A stretch of DNA of 21,042 bases from JBFMGS01 sp040752635 (GTDB lineage: Bacteria; Bacillota; SHA-98; UBA4971), in NCBI GenBank assembly GCA_040752635.1, contig JBFMGS010000040.1, positions 1 to 21,042 of the forward strand, written 5' to 3'. Numbering within the stretch: position 1 is the stretch's first letter; every line of letters starts with the position of its first letter. A program made the translations under genes and the position numbers. The notes beneath the pieces were generated by a model. It searched no databases. It was not told where the DNA came from and saw only the letters and a list, made by a program, of their open reading frames with translations. Of the stretch, positions 7,200 through 15,009 are shown piece by piece.

Positions 7200-8726
7200 T
7201 TGCTGGCGAAAGTGCCTGGCGGGGCCGTTTTGGGCATCGAGGGCTATCCGGTGTTCGTCGAGGTGGATGTATGCGCGGGGCTCCCCGCATTTGAGGTGGT
7301 CGGTCTTCCCGACGCTGCCATCCGGGAGGCAAGGGAGCGGGTCAGAGCTGCGCTACGCAATTCCGGGTACGAGTTCCCGCTGAGGAGAATCACGGTAAAC
7401 CTGGCCCCGGCCATGATACGGAAAGAGGGCGCGTGTTTCGACCTGCCCATAGCCATCGGCATCCTGGCTGCGACAGGCGAGCTCGATCCGGCCAGCATCG
7501 GCGAGTACGTGTTCGCCGGCGAACTGTCCCTGGACGGTCAGGTCCGCAGAACACCCGGCATTCTATCCATCACACTCGCCGTGAAAGCGGCCGGCTTCAG
7601 GAAGATGATGGTTGCAAAGGAGAATGAGGGCGAGGCTGCGCTCGTCGATGGCCTGGATGTGTATGGGGTCAGCACCCTGTCCGAGGCGATCGGGCATCTT
7701 TCCGGCGTCACGCGTATCACGAAGGCAACGAAGGCGGCGATAGAGCTTGCTGCCATGCCCGCCGCCTGCGATTTGGACTTCCAAGACGTCTCGGGTCAGG
7801 ACCATGCCAGGCGCGCCCTGGAGGTGGCCGCTGCAGGTGGCCACAACATACTTATGGTAGGGCCTCCAGGTGCTGGAAAGACGATGCTTGCCCGGCGCGT
7901 ACCTGCCATCCTCCCGCCGCTTTCGTGGGACGAGGCGCTTGAAGTGACGAGGATCTATAGTGCGGCCGGGCTCTTGCCTGCCGGTGCCAGCATCATAACG
8001 GCGAGGCCGTTTCGAAGCCCCCACCATACAATATCCGCAGCGGGGTTGATCGGAGGAGGCCGGATGCCGAAACCCGGCGAGATCTCCCTTGCGCACCGGG
8101 GAGTCTTGTTTCTCGACGAGATCCCTGAGTTCGGCAGCCACGCGCTTGAAGCACTCCGCCAGCCGCTGGAAGATGGGTTCGTCACCGTTGCAAGATCTGG
8201 CGGCGTTGCAACGTTCCCTGCAAGGTTCATGTTGCTGGCTGCGGCCAACCTGTGCCCCTGCGGCAAACGGGGGGATGGCGGAGACGGCTGCAAGTGCAGT
8301 CCCGCGTCGATTCAGAAGTATCTTGCCCGGCTCTCCGGGCCGCTTCTCGATAGGATTGATCTTCACATTGAAGTTGGGCGGGTAGAAGCAGCAGACCTGG
8401 AGAAGGGGACGGGACGAGAGACATCGTACGTCATCCGGGAGAGGGTGGTGCGGGCGAGGGAGGTTCAGCGGGCGCGGTTCAGGGAGCTTCCCGTCCACAC
8501 CAACGCTGAGATGGGGCCCAGGGAGATCAGGTCGTTTTGTGAGCTGTCCCGGGACGCAAGGACCCTGTTGTATACAGCCAGTTCCAGGCTCAGCCTTTCC
8601 GCGCGCGCTCATGCGAGGGTGCTGAAGGTTGCGAGGACCATCGCCGACCTCGAGGAGAGCACCGGGATTTCCGCTTCCCACATCGCGGAGGCCGTCGGTT
8701 ACAGGGCCCTCAGCCATCGCGACTAG
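7200..8726 (+). CDS. comM: ComM/YifB family Mg-chelatase-like AAA+ ATPase
   Basis: The 508-residue protein has three parts. The N-terminal Lon-protease-like fold (about 1-170) begins MLAKVPGGAVLGIEGYPVFVEVDV and contains GLPDAAIREARERVRAAL. The AAA+ core has Walker A GPPGAGKT, the ARPFRSPHHTIS segment and Walker B VLFLDEIPEF. A cysteine-bearing CPCGKRGD...CKC leads into SGPLLDRIDLHIEV and the C-terminal helical domain. ComM is a hexameric helicase that extends D-loops during natural transformation in Vibrio; its role in Bacillota is less clear. TTG 7200 has GGGGGTGA (7187-7194) at good spacing; ATG 7194 is the alternative, too close to that site. The neighbour dprA is also a transformation gene. 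Confidence 0.93.
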   Translation: MLAKVPGGAVLGIEGYPVFVEVDVCAGLPAFEVVGLPDAAIREARERVRAALRNSGYEFPLRRITVNLAPAMIRKEGACFDLPIAIGILAATGELDPASIGEYVFAGELSLDGQVRRTPGILSITLAVKAAGFRKMMVAKENEGEAALVDGLDVYGVSTLSEAIGHLSGVTRITKATKAAIELAAMPAACDLDFQDVSGQDHARRALEVAAAGGHNILMVGPPGAGKTMLARRVPAILPPLSWDEALEVTRIYSAAGLLPAGASIITARPFRSPHHTISAAGLIGGGRMPKPGEISLAHRGVLFLDEIPEFGSHALEALRQPLEDGFVTVARSGGVATFPARFMLLAAANLCPCGKRGDGGDGCKCSPASIQKYLARLSGPLLDRIDLHIEVGRVEAADLEKGTGRETSYVIRERVVRAREVQRARFRELPVHTNAEMGPREIRSFCELSRDARTLLYTASSRLSLSARAHARVLKVARTIADLEESTGISASHIAEAVGYRALSHRD

Positions 8727-8763
8727 GTTGGAGCTCAGGAATCCCCCCCCTTTGTCAGACAAC

Positions 8764-8966
8764 GGGTTGCCGGTGATTGCATGACGGGGCGCCTCCAATT
8801 CGGCCACCTGCCTGCAGGCCAAATTACATCGAGGCGCCCGCCGGGGGCGTACCCGTACCCTGTCGTCAAACCCACCCGAAGGTAGGAGGGAGGCAGGGTC
8901 CGAAGGACCGCTGGAAGGGGGGCATTCCCCCCGGGGTGGGAACCCGGAATGCAACACCGGCAACCC
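8764..8966 (+). ncRNA. Candidate structured RNA between comM and dprA, class not recognised
   Basis: The 318-bp gap 8727-9044 has no credible gene, but its bases are arranged for folding. A closing helix pairs 8764-8775 with 8955-8966 (12 bp) and 8777-8782 with 8949-8954 (6 bp), leaving one bulged A at 8776. Inside are: 8787-8795 with 8831-8839 (9 bp), capped by AATT-C-GGCC (8797-8805) against GGCC-A-AATT (8817-8825); 8857-8864 with 8892-8899 (8 pairs, one GU), competing with the GAA-loop hairpin 8897-8909; GGGGGG-CATT-CCCCCC (8917-8932); and 8931-8935 with 8943-8947. I do not see motifs of RNase P RNA, tmRNA, SRP RNA, T-box or cobalamin riboswitch. An 8-C tract (8743-8750) precedes it. Strand is assumed from the flanking genes. 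It could also be a palindromic mobile-element relic. Confidence 0.55.
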
Positions 8967-8980
8967 TTCGTAGGGTCGGT

Positions 8981-9033
8981 ACAGTTGGAAGTAGCACGGA
9001 GTTCTAGCCACCAACTGTCGAGAGAGCAGGTGG
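8981..9033 (+). promoter_or_regulatory. Alternative hairpins at the dprA ribosome-binding site
   Basis: ACAGTTGG (8981-8988) can pair with CCAACTGT (9011-9018), 8 bp. CCACC (9008-9012) can instead pair with GGTGG (9029-9033), which is the core of the dprA Shine-Dalgarno AGGTGGG (9028-9034). The two hairpins share 9011-9012 and are mutually exclusive, so the first would free the ribosome-binding site and the second would hide it. The pairing is seen in the sequence; regulation is inference. Confidence 0.4.
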
Positions 9034-9044
9034 GTGTTGGATGA

Positions 9045-10145
9045 GTGGATGAACGCGAGTGCACCATTGCCCTCAATATGGTACCTGCCATAGGCGGGGC
9101 CAGGTTTGCGCGCCTGGTCGAACGGTTCGGGTCCGCCCGGTCTGCACTGCGTGCCAGCGAAGATGCCCTTTGCGGCGTGAACGGGATCGGGCCCGAGACG
9201 GCGCAGGCTGTCGTCGCTCTGCGCGACGGGCGTATGCTCCGGGAGGAGCTACGGAAGGCCGCAGAGCTCGGGATTGACATAGTCACATCAGCCGATCCCG
9301 GGTACCCCGAGCACCTGCGAAGCATCGCCTATCCCCCGCCCGTTCTTTACGTCAAGGGAACGATGCGGCCGGCCGACGCGCTCTCCATAGCAATTGTGGG
9401 GTCCCGCCGTCCTACTCACTATGGACTGTCGGTCGCGAGCCTTCTTGCTGGCAGGGCTGCGGACGCGGGACTCACGATCGTGTCCGGGATGGCGCGAGGC
9501 ATCGACTCTGCGTCTCACCAAGGGGCCCTCGCGCGAGGCGGAAGGACCATCGCTGTGCTGGGGTGCGGTGTTGATGTCGCCTACCCTCCCGAGAATGCGA
9601 AACTTGCGGCCAAGATTGCAGGAAATGGGGCGCTCGTGAGCGAACGCTCTCTTGGGACACGCCCTCTCAGCCAGAACTTCCCAGCCCGCAACAGGATTAT
9701 AAGCGGACTTTCGCTGGGGGTCGTGGTGGTCGAGGCCGGGGAAACAAGTGGCGCCCTCATCACCGCGGACTTCGCGCTAGAGCAGGGACGGGAAGTCTTC
9801 GCAGTCCCGGGTGGGATTCTGAGCCCGCTCTCGCGGGGGACGAACCGCCTTATCAAACAGGGTGCAAGGCTAGTGGAGGGGATCGAGGACATCCTGGAAG
9901 AACTAGGGATCCTTGCGCCCGGCGGGGTACGACCGGACCGGGACATGGTGGTCACATCCTTGTCGGCACTCGAGAACAAGGTCCTTGGCGCGTTGGGCTT
10001 TTCGCCGACGCCGGTAGATGATATAGTAGTCGAGACGGGGCTTCCGGCATCTGCCGTTGCTGCGACCCTGGTGTCACTGGAGCTGAAAGGCCTTGCTGTG
10101 CGCACTGTGGGCGGTTATGCACGATGCCTGAGGGATGGTGGGTAA
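9045..10145 (+). CDS. dprA: DNA-processing protein DprA
   Basis: DprA loads RecA on incoming single-stranded DNA during transformation. The 366-residue protein has an N-terminal helix-hairpin-helix/SAM-like part (1-70, NGIGPETAQAV). A Rossmann-like DNA-binding core (110-290) shows IVGSRRPTHYG, SGMARGIDSASHQGAL, TIAVLGCGVDVAYPPEN, FPARNRIISGLS, SGALITADFALEQGREVFAVPG and GTNRLIKQGARLV. A C-terminal winged-helix domain spans 305-360. It starts at GTG 9045 behind AGGTGGG, because the nearby ATG 9041 hits a stop at once. It follows the structured leader, and its stop lies 1 nt before the next gene. Confidence 0.96.
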   Translation: MDERECTIALNMVPAIGGARFARLVERFGSARSALRASEDALCGVNGIGPETAQAVVALRDGRMLREELRKAAELGIDIVTSADPGYPEHLRSIAYPPPVLYVKGTMRPADALSIAIVGSRRPTHYGLSVASLLAGRAADAGLTIVSGMARGIDSASHQGALARGGRTIAVLGCGVDVAYPPENAKLAAKIAGNGALVSERSLGTRPLSQNFPARNRIISGLSLGVVVVEAGETSGALITADFALEQGREVFAVPGGILSPLSRGTNRLIKQGARLVEGIEDILEELGILAPGGVRPDRDMVVTSLSALENKVLGALGFSPTPVDDIVVETGLPASAVAATLVSLELKGLAVRTVGGYARCLRDGG

Positions 10146-10146
10146 G

Positions 10147-10494
10147 ATGAGTGACGGGATTGGTAAGCCTTCTTACAGTAGTCTCGGCCGTGCGCCAGGC
10201 CCGCGAAGGGTATTGAACGAAGATGAGCGGCGGAAACTAACCGTTGATGCGTGGGGGCTTATCACCTTCTTTCAAGAAGCAGGGCTGGTTCAGCCGGACG
10301 AGCTCGACGAGGCGTTGCTTTACCTGACGACGCTTGACGTCAACGAAGTCGGCACGCCCGAGGTCGTGTGGGTTCTATCCAATGTCATCCAGGATACGCA
10401 GAGGGTCGCCATGATCCTCGGCCGGGCCCGCGGCGAGAGCGGGGCTGGCGAGGATGAGGACGACGACGAAACCGGTCCCCGGATAGTGCACTAA
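10147..10494 (+). CDS. Smg/DUF494-like protein, C-terminal half only
   Basis: This is a 115-residue protein between dprA and topA, the place where proteobacteria carry smg. Residues about 30-90 (AWGLITFFQEAGLVQPDELDE, then ALLYLTTLDVNEV and PEVVWVLSNVI) align by eye with the second half of Smg, where the pattern is GFLLFLE..QVL....RE..IERVLALD...DLKWVVLMV. The first Smg half, which precedes this in E. coli, is absent. In its place is a short polar leader (SYSSLGRAPGPRRVLNEDER). The C-terminus is acidic (GAGEDEDDDE). ATG 10147 starts 1 nt after the dprA stop; ATG 10135 is an in-frame alternative. Smg has no established function. Homology is my reading and moderately sure. Confidence 0.72.
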   Translation: MSDGIGKPSYSSLGRAPGPRRVLNEDERRKLTVDAWGLITFFQEAGLVQPDELDEALLYLTTLDVNEVGTPEVVWVLSNVIQDTQRVAMILGRARGESGAGEDEDDDETGPRIVH

Positions 10495-10508
10495 TAAGGA
10501 GTGCGAGG

Positions 10509-12617
10509 ATGTCAAAATCTCTTGTGATTGTTGAATCACCTGCTAAAGCGAAAACCATCGGCAAGTTCCTCGGGGCGGGGTACACGGTGAAGGCTTCCCA
10601 GGGGCATGTGCGTGACCTTCCCAAGAGCAAGCTCGGGGTGGATGTGGAAGACCGCTACGAACCCCACTATACCACCATTAAAGACAAGATGGACATAGTG
10701 CGTGATCTCAAGGGCGCGGTAGAGAAGGCTTCGGGCGTGTTACTCGCGACCGACCCAGATCGCGAGGGGGAGGCCATATCGTGGCACCTTACGCAGGTGC
10801 TCGGCATTGACCCCGGAAAGCCCTGCCGGATAGAGTTTAACGAAATCACCCAGGCGGCCGTGAAAGCCGCCCTTCAAAAGCCCAGGCCGATCGACATGGA
10901 CCGCGTGATGGCACAGCAGGCGAGGCGGGTGCTCGACCGACTTGTGGGGTACAAGTTGAGTCCTCTCTTGTGGAAAAAGGTTCGCAGGGGCCTCTCTGCA
11001 GGCAGAGTCCAGTCGGTGGCTGTGAGGCTCATCTGCGACAGAGAGAAGGAGATAGAGGGGCACGTTGCGGAGGAGTACTGGTCCATCACGGCACACCTCC
11101 GATCGCAGGACCGGGCCCGGGAGTTTTCAGCGAAGCTGGCGCTCCGCGCGGGTAAGCAACTTGAGATTCACAGCTCGGACGAGGTGGAGGCCATCCTGCG
11201 GGACCTGGATGGGGTAACCTATAAGGCGATCAAGGTCTCCAGGAAGGAACGACGCCGTAACCCGGCTCCGCCCTTCACAACCAGCACTATGCAGCAGGAG
11301 GCGTCGAGAAGATTCGGGTTCGGGGCCCGCAAGACTATGTCCATAGCCCAGCAGCTATACGAAGGCCTGCAACTCGGCGACCAGGGTAGCGTGGGCCTGG
11401 TTACGTATATCCGTACCGACTCCGTTCGGGTGGCATCTGAGGCCGAGCACGCCGTGAGGTCGTTCATCGGTGAGAAGTACGGTAAGGATTACCTGCCGGA
11501 TCGTCCGAGAAGGTATCGCGCGAAAGCCACAAGCCAGGACGCGCATGAAGCCATAAGACCGACGTCTGTGGGTCGGCTGCCCGACGATGTGAAGCCTCAC
11601 CTCACTCGCGATCAGTACAGGTTGTACAGACTCATCTGGGAGAGGTTCGTGGCAAGCCAGATGGAATCGGCAATTCTGGACGTCATGAGCGTGGATGTAG
11701 AGGCGAAGGACTATCTATTCAGGGCGTCCGGGTCCAGGGTGAAGTTCCCGGGATTTGCCGTCCTCTACCAGGAAGGCTCGGATAATGGCAAAGAGGACGA
11801 TACCTACCTCCCAGAGGTGCGTGAAGGCGAGGTCCTGACCTGCGTGCGGCTCGACCCCGCTCAGCACTTTACGGAGCCGCCGCCGCGCTATACCGAGGCC
11901 ACGCTCGTGAAAGCCCTCGAGGAGAACGGAATCGGCAGGCCGAGCACATATGCGCCGATCATTGATACTATCCTGAAGCGAGGCTACGTGGTCCTGGAGG
12001 AGAAAAGGTTCCGCCCCACTCAGCTTGGATTCGTGGTCGTAGACCTCCTCAAGCAGGTCTACCCAAAAGTCGTGGACGTGGCGTTCACAGCGGGCATGGA
12101 AAGCCAGCTTGATGAAATCGCGCAGGGGAAGCTTGACTGGGTGAAAGTGCTGGACGAGTTCTACCTGCCCTTCCAGGAGACCGTGAACGCAGCGGAGGAG
12201 GGCATGGGACGCGTCAAGATTCCTGAGGAGGTCACGGATGAGACCTGCCCGAAGTGCGGCCGCCACCTCGTGGTGAGACACGGCAAGTTCGGGACCTTCC
12301 TCGGTTGCCAGGGCTACCCCGAATGTACCTTCACCAAGAAGACTACCCGCTCCACCGGGGTGGCTTGCCCGGAGTGCGGCGCGGAGATCGTCGAGCGAAA
12401 GACGAAGAAGGGCCGGAAGTTCTACGGGTGCACCAAATACCCCGACTGCCGGTTCACGACTTGGTATGCGCCGGTGAAGCAGACCTGCCCTAAGTGCGGC
12501 GCGTTTCTCGTGCGACGCGGCGGCAAGAGCGGCCACCTTGCGTGCGTCAGGGAGACATGCGACTACCGCGAAGGGCCTTCGCGCGAGCCCGCCAGGGCTG
12601 AGGAAGCTAGGGCTTAA
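10509..12617 (+). CDS. topA: DNA topoisomerase I (type IA)
   Basis: TopA relaxes negative supercoils by cutting one strand through a 5'-phosphotyrosine. The 702-residue protein opens with the TOPRIM domain: VIVESPAKAKTI with E9, and TDPDREGEA with D82, D84 and E86. The active tyrosine is Y300 in VTYIRTDS. GRVQSVAVRLI and ENGIGRPSTYAPIIDTI are family signatures. At the C-terminus are three topoisomerase zinc fingers: CPKCG with CQGYPEC, CPECG with CTKYPDC, and CPKCG with CVRETC. ATG 10509 has AAGGAG (10496-10501) upstream. It is in the conserved dprA-smg-topA-trmFO-xerC-hslVU order, 14 bp after the Smg-like gene. Confidence 0.98.
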   Translation: MSKSLVIVESPAKAKTIGKFLGAGYTVKASQGHVRDLPKSKLGVDVEDRYEPHYTTIKDKMDIVRDLKGAVEKASGVLLATDPDREGEAISWHLTQVLGIDPGKPCRIEFNEITQAAVKAALQKPRPIDMDRVMAQQARRVLDRLVGYKLSPLLWKKVRRGLSAGRVQSVAVRLICDREKEIEGHVAEEYWSITAHLRSQDRAREFSAKLALRAGKQLEIHSSDEVEAILRDLDGVTYKAIKVSRKERRRNPAPPFTTSTMQQEASRRFGFGARKTMSIAQQLYEGLQLGDQGSVGLVTYIRTDSVRVASEAEHAVRSFIGEKYGKDYLPDRPRRYRAKATSQDAHEAIRPTSVGRLPDDVKPHLTRDQYRLYRLIWERFVASQMESAILDVMSVDVEAKDYLFRASGSRVKFPGFAVLYQEGSDNGKEDDTYLPEVREGEVLTCVRLDPAQHFTEPPPRYTEATLVKALEENGIGRPSTYAPIIDTILKRGYVVLEEKRFRPTQLGFVVVDLLKQVYPKVVDVAFTAGMESQLDEIAQGKLDWVKVLDEFYLPFQETVNAAEEGMGRVKIPEEVTDETCPKCGRHLVVRHGKFGTFLGCQGYPECTFTKKTTRSTGVACPECGAEIVERKTKKGRKFYGCTKYPDCRFTTWYAPVKQTCPKCGAFLVRRGGKSGHLACVRETCDYREGPSREPARAEEARA

Positions 12618-12643
12618 CTATAAGGACAATTCGAGGCATTAAG

Positions 12644-13996
12644 TTGGCGGTGAAGAGCGCGATGTTTGAGGATGTTGACGCAGTAGTAGTGGGTGGCGGC
12701 CTCGCGGGGAGCGAGGCCGCATGGCAGATGGCAAGGCGCGGCGTTCGGGTCGTTCTTGTTGAGATGCGTCCTGCTGTGATGACCCCTGCTCATACCACAG
12801 GAGACCTCGCGGAGCTAGTATGTTCGAACTCCCTTGGGTCCGACAGTTTCGCGTCTGCATCCGGAGTACTTAAGGAGGAGATGCGGATCCTGGGCTCGCT
12901 CATCTTGAGATGCGCGGAAGGGTCCAGGATCGCCGCGGGGTCAGCGCTTGCGGTGGATAGACACAGGTTCGCCCGGCTCGTGACTGGCTATATCCAGCGA
13001 TGCCCTTGGGTGCGTGTGATAAGGGAGGAGGCACGGGAGATCCCGCAGGGGTTGATTACGATCATAGCTTCGGGCCCTCTTACCTCTGACAGCCTTGCGA
13101 AGGCCATAGCACAACTCACCGGCAGGGAGCATCTCTACTTCTATGATGCCGTGGCGCCCATCGTGACAGCAGAATCATGCGACATGTCGAAGGCGTTCTG
13201 GGGGTCTCGCTACGGACGCGGAGGCGACGACTACCTCAACTGTCCCATGAGCAAAGAGGAATACGACCGCTTCTGCGAGGCGCTTGTATCTGCAAGGACA
13301 GCGCCTGTTCACGGATTTGAAGATACGAAAGTATTCGAGGCGTGCATGCCTGTAGAAGTAATGGCCAAGAGGGGACGCGAGGCGCTGGCGTTTGGACCTC
13401 TCAAACCCGTGGGCCTGACCGACCCGCGCACAGGCTTGAGGCCATACGCGGTGGTGCAACTCAGGCGGGAGAATGCGGCCGGATCCCTCTTGAACATGGT
13501 GGGGTTTCAGACACGTCTTACCTGGGATGAGCAGCGCCGGGTGTTTCGTATGATCCCCGGCCTCGAGCGCGCCGAGTTTGTGCGATATGGGGTGATGCAC
13601 AGGAACACTTTCATCGACTCGCCTGAGCTTCTCCTCCCCACTCTGCAACTTAAGCTCCGTGATACGCTCTTCTTCGCGGGGCAGATCACCGGCGTCGAGG
13701 GGTACCTGGAATCTGCGGCATCGGGCCTCGTGGCAGGCGTAAACGCTGCGAGACTTGCGTCCGGCCTTGCACCGATCAGCTTCCCCGAAGAGACCGTGCA
13801 TGGCAGCATGTGCCGCCACATAACTACCCGGAGCTCTGGCCCTTTCCAGCCGATGAACGCGAACTTCGGCATTATGCCCCGTTTCGACACGAAAGCCCGC
13901 GGTAAAGCAGCAAGGGGCCGAATTGCGACACGCGCTCTCTCAACTATGAAAAACTTCGAGAAAACTCTTCGCCCTGGGGTTGAACAAATATTATAA
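12644..13996 (+). CDS. trmFO: Methylenetetrahydrofolate-tRNA-(uracil-5-)-methyltransferase TrmFO
   Basis: TrmFO makes m5U54 in the tRNA T loop using methylenetetrahydrofolate and FAD. The N-terminal FAD site is VVVGGGLAGSEAAW (residues 14-27). LVCSNSLGSD carries one conserved cysteine, and FEACMPVEVMAKRG carries the cysteine expected to attack the uracil. DPRTGLRPYAVVQLRREN, YLESAASGLVAGVNAAR and the C-terminal HITTRSSGPFQPMNANFGI are diagnostic. TTG 12644 has GAGG (12632-12635) 8 nt upstream and yields 450 residues; GTG 12650 or ATG 12662 would be slightly shorter. The stop TAA 13994-13996 lies inside the promoter of the next operon. Confidence 0.96.
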   Translation: MAVKSAMFEDVDAVVVGGGLAGSEAAWQMARRGVRVVLVEMRPAVMTPAHTTGDLAELVCSNSLGSDSFASASGVLKEEMRILGSLILRCAEGSRIAAGSALAVDRHRFARLVTGYIQRCPWVRVIREEAREIPQGLITIIASGPLTSDSLAKAIAQLTGREHLYFYDAVAPIVTAESCDMSKAFWGSRYGRGGDDYLNCPMSKEEYDRFCEALVSARTAPVHGFEDTKVFEACMPVEVMAKRGREALAFGPLKPVGLTDPRTGLRPYAVVQLRRENAAGSLLNMVGFQTRLTWDEQRRVFRMIPGLERAEFVRYGVMHRNTFIDSPELLLPTLQLKLRDTLFFAGQITGVEGYLESAASGLVAGVNAARLASGLAPISFPEETVHGSMCRHITTRSSGPFQPMNANFGIMPRFDTKARGKAARGRIATRALSTMKNFEKTLRPGVEQIL

Positions 13997-14008
13997 TTAT
14001 GTTACAAT
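13980..14008 (+). promoter_or_regulatory. Sigma-A promoter of the xerC-hslV-hslU-codY operon
   Basis: TTGAAC (13980-13985) and TACAAT (14003-14008) are 17 bp apart. Each is one mismatch or two from consensus and sits in an AT-rich island inside otherwise GC-rich DNA. It overlaps the last five codons of trmFO. The predicted start is near 14015, giving a leader of about 80 nt before TTG 14094. This rules out translation of xerC from the in-frame TTG at 13980, which is the -35 box itself. Confidence 0.7.
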
Positions 14009-14009
14009 T
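13995..14009. promoter_or_regulatory. CodY-box-like palindrome over the -10 element
   Basis: AATTATGTTACAATT matches 11 of 15 positions of the CodY consensus AATTTTCWGAAAATT, including both outer AATT half-sites. It covers the -10 box of the promoter for the operon that ends in codY, a position suited to repression. Four mismatches is at the weak end for CodY boxes, and AT-rich promoter DNA gives such matches by chance. Confidence 0.35.
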
Positions 14010-14020
14010 CTACCTCGGAT

Positions 14021-14034
14021 GGACACAAGTGTCC
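14021..14034. repeat. Short inverted repeat just downstream of the predicted xerC transcription start
   Basis: GGACAC and GTGTCC are separated by AA, a perfect 6-bp dyad beginning about 6 nt after the predicted start. It could be a small 5'-end hairpin that protects the mRNA or an operator half-site pair. No known regulator motif is recognised. Confidence 0.45.
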
Positions 14035-14093
14035 GCCAGAGACTACACCTTGGCGGTTCCACAGGACGTTATCCCGGTGAGGAGTCAGGTGCT

Positions 14094-14993
14094 TTGCTGG
14101 CTGAAGAGGTGGACGGGTTCCTTACATACCTTGCGCTGGAGAGGGGAGTATCTCCCAATACCCTCGATGCTTATGCCCGTGACATCCGGTGCTTCATAGA
14201 TTTCCTGACACGCTCTGGCCAGGAAGACCCGGTCCCATCGAGCATCACCCATCTCGAGATCAGAGCGTATCTTGCGAACCTGCAGAAGGCTAGATACTCC
14301 CGGAGAACCATCGCGCGGAGGCTTGCAGCTACAAGGTCGTTTTTTGCGTACCTTTGCAGGAAGGGGCTTATAGGGGCCAATCCTGCACGAGGCGTAAGCG
14401 CGCCGAAGCTGGGGCGGGCGTTGCCGCGGTTTCTCCACGAGCGTGATGTTGAAAGCCTGATCGAATGCCCGCCAACTGGAACGGGGCTCGGTCTTCGCGA
14501 CCGGGCGATCCTCGAAACGATCTATGCCGCAGGTCTACGGGTAAGCGAACTGGTTGGCCTCAATATGAGAGACGTGGATCTTACCGGGGGTTTCGCGCGG
14601 GTGTTCGGAAAAGGCGGGAAGGAGCGAGTTGTGCCCATAGGGGACCGGGCTTGCGAGGTGCTTGAAGAGTACATAAAGCGCGGGAGGCCCCTGCTGCTTT
14701 CCGGCAGAGAAGACCCGGGTGCACTATTCCTGAATTACAAGGGAACGAGGCTTTCAACCCGGGCTGTCCAGCGAATGGTTGACAGATACATCCGCAAAGT
14801 CAGTGTTGATAAGAAGATAAGCCCGCATGCGCTTAGACACTCCTTTGCGACGCACCTTCTTGACCACGGTGCGGATCTACGGGTTGTGCAGGAGCTCCTG
14901 GGCCACGTGAGCATATCTACTACGCAGATCTACACCCACGTGACCAGGGAAAGACTGAAACTCGTGTACGACAAGGCTCACCCGCGAGCTTAG
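14094..14993 (+). CDS. xerC: Tyrosine recombinase XerC (CodV-like)
   Basis: With XerD, XerC resolves chromosome dimers at dif. The core-binding domain (1-95) includes ERGVSPNTLDAYARDI. The catalytic domain has R149 (AAGLRVSEL), K173 (FGKGGKERVVPI), H245 and R248 (HALRHSFATHLL), H271 (LLGHVSISTTQIYTHV) and Y280, a complete set. I chose TTG 14094 because GAGGAG (14079-14084) is 9 nt upstream, the product (299 residues) has normal family length, and the promoter starts transcription near 14015. ATG 14019 would leave only a few leader bases. The neighbours hslV, hslU and codY match the B. subtilis codV operon. Confidence 0.95.
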   Translation: MLAEEVDGFLTYLALERGVSPNTLDAYARDIRCFIDFLTRSGQEDPVPSSITHLEIRAYLANLQKARYSRRTIARRLAATRSFFAYLCRKGLIGANPARGVSAPKLGRALPRFLHERDVESLIECPPTGTGLGLRDRAILETIYAAGLRVSELVGLNMRDVDLTGGFARVFGKGGKERVVPIGDRACEVLEEYIKRGRPLLLSGREDPGALFLNYKGTRLSTRAVQRMVDRYIRKVSVDKKISPHALRHSFATHLLDHGADLRVVQELLGHVSISTTQIYTHVTRERLKLVYDKAHPRA

Positions 14994-15009
14994 CCGGGGA
15001 GGGGAGAAA

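Noticed and set aside
8931..8947. A tRNA T-arm-like hairpin on the - strand (5-bp stem, loop TTCCCAC)
   Set aside because: The loop lacks the conserved A58, and no acceptor, D or anticodon arm can be placed around it.
7563..9014. A 483-codon open frame on the - strand opposite comM and the structured gap
   Set aside because: The + strand encodes a full ComM, and the antisense protein is low-complexity and lacks family motifs.
8735..9325. A 196-codon - strand frame covering the comM-dprA gap
   Set aside because: Half of it lies opposite the DprA N-terminus and the rest follows the inverted repeats. There is no domain or good ribosome-binding site.
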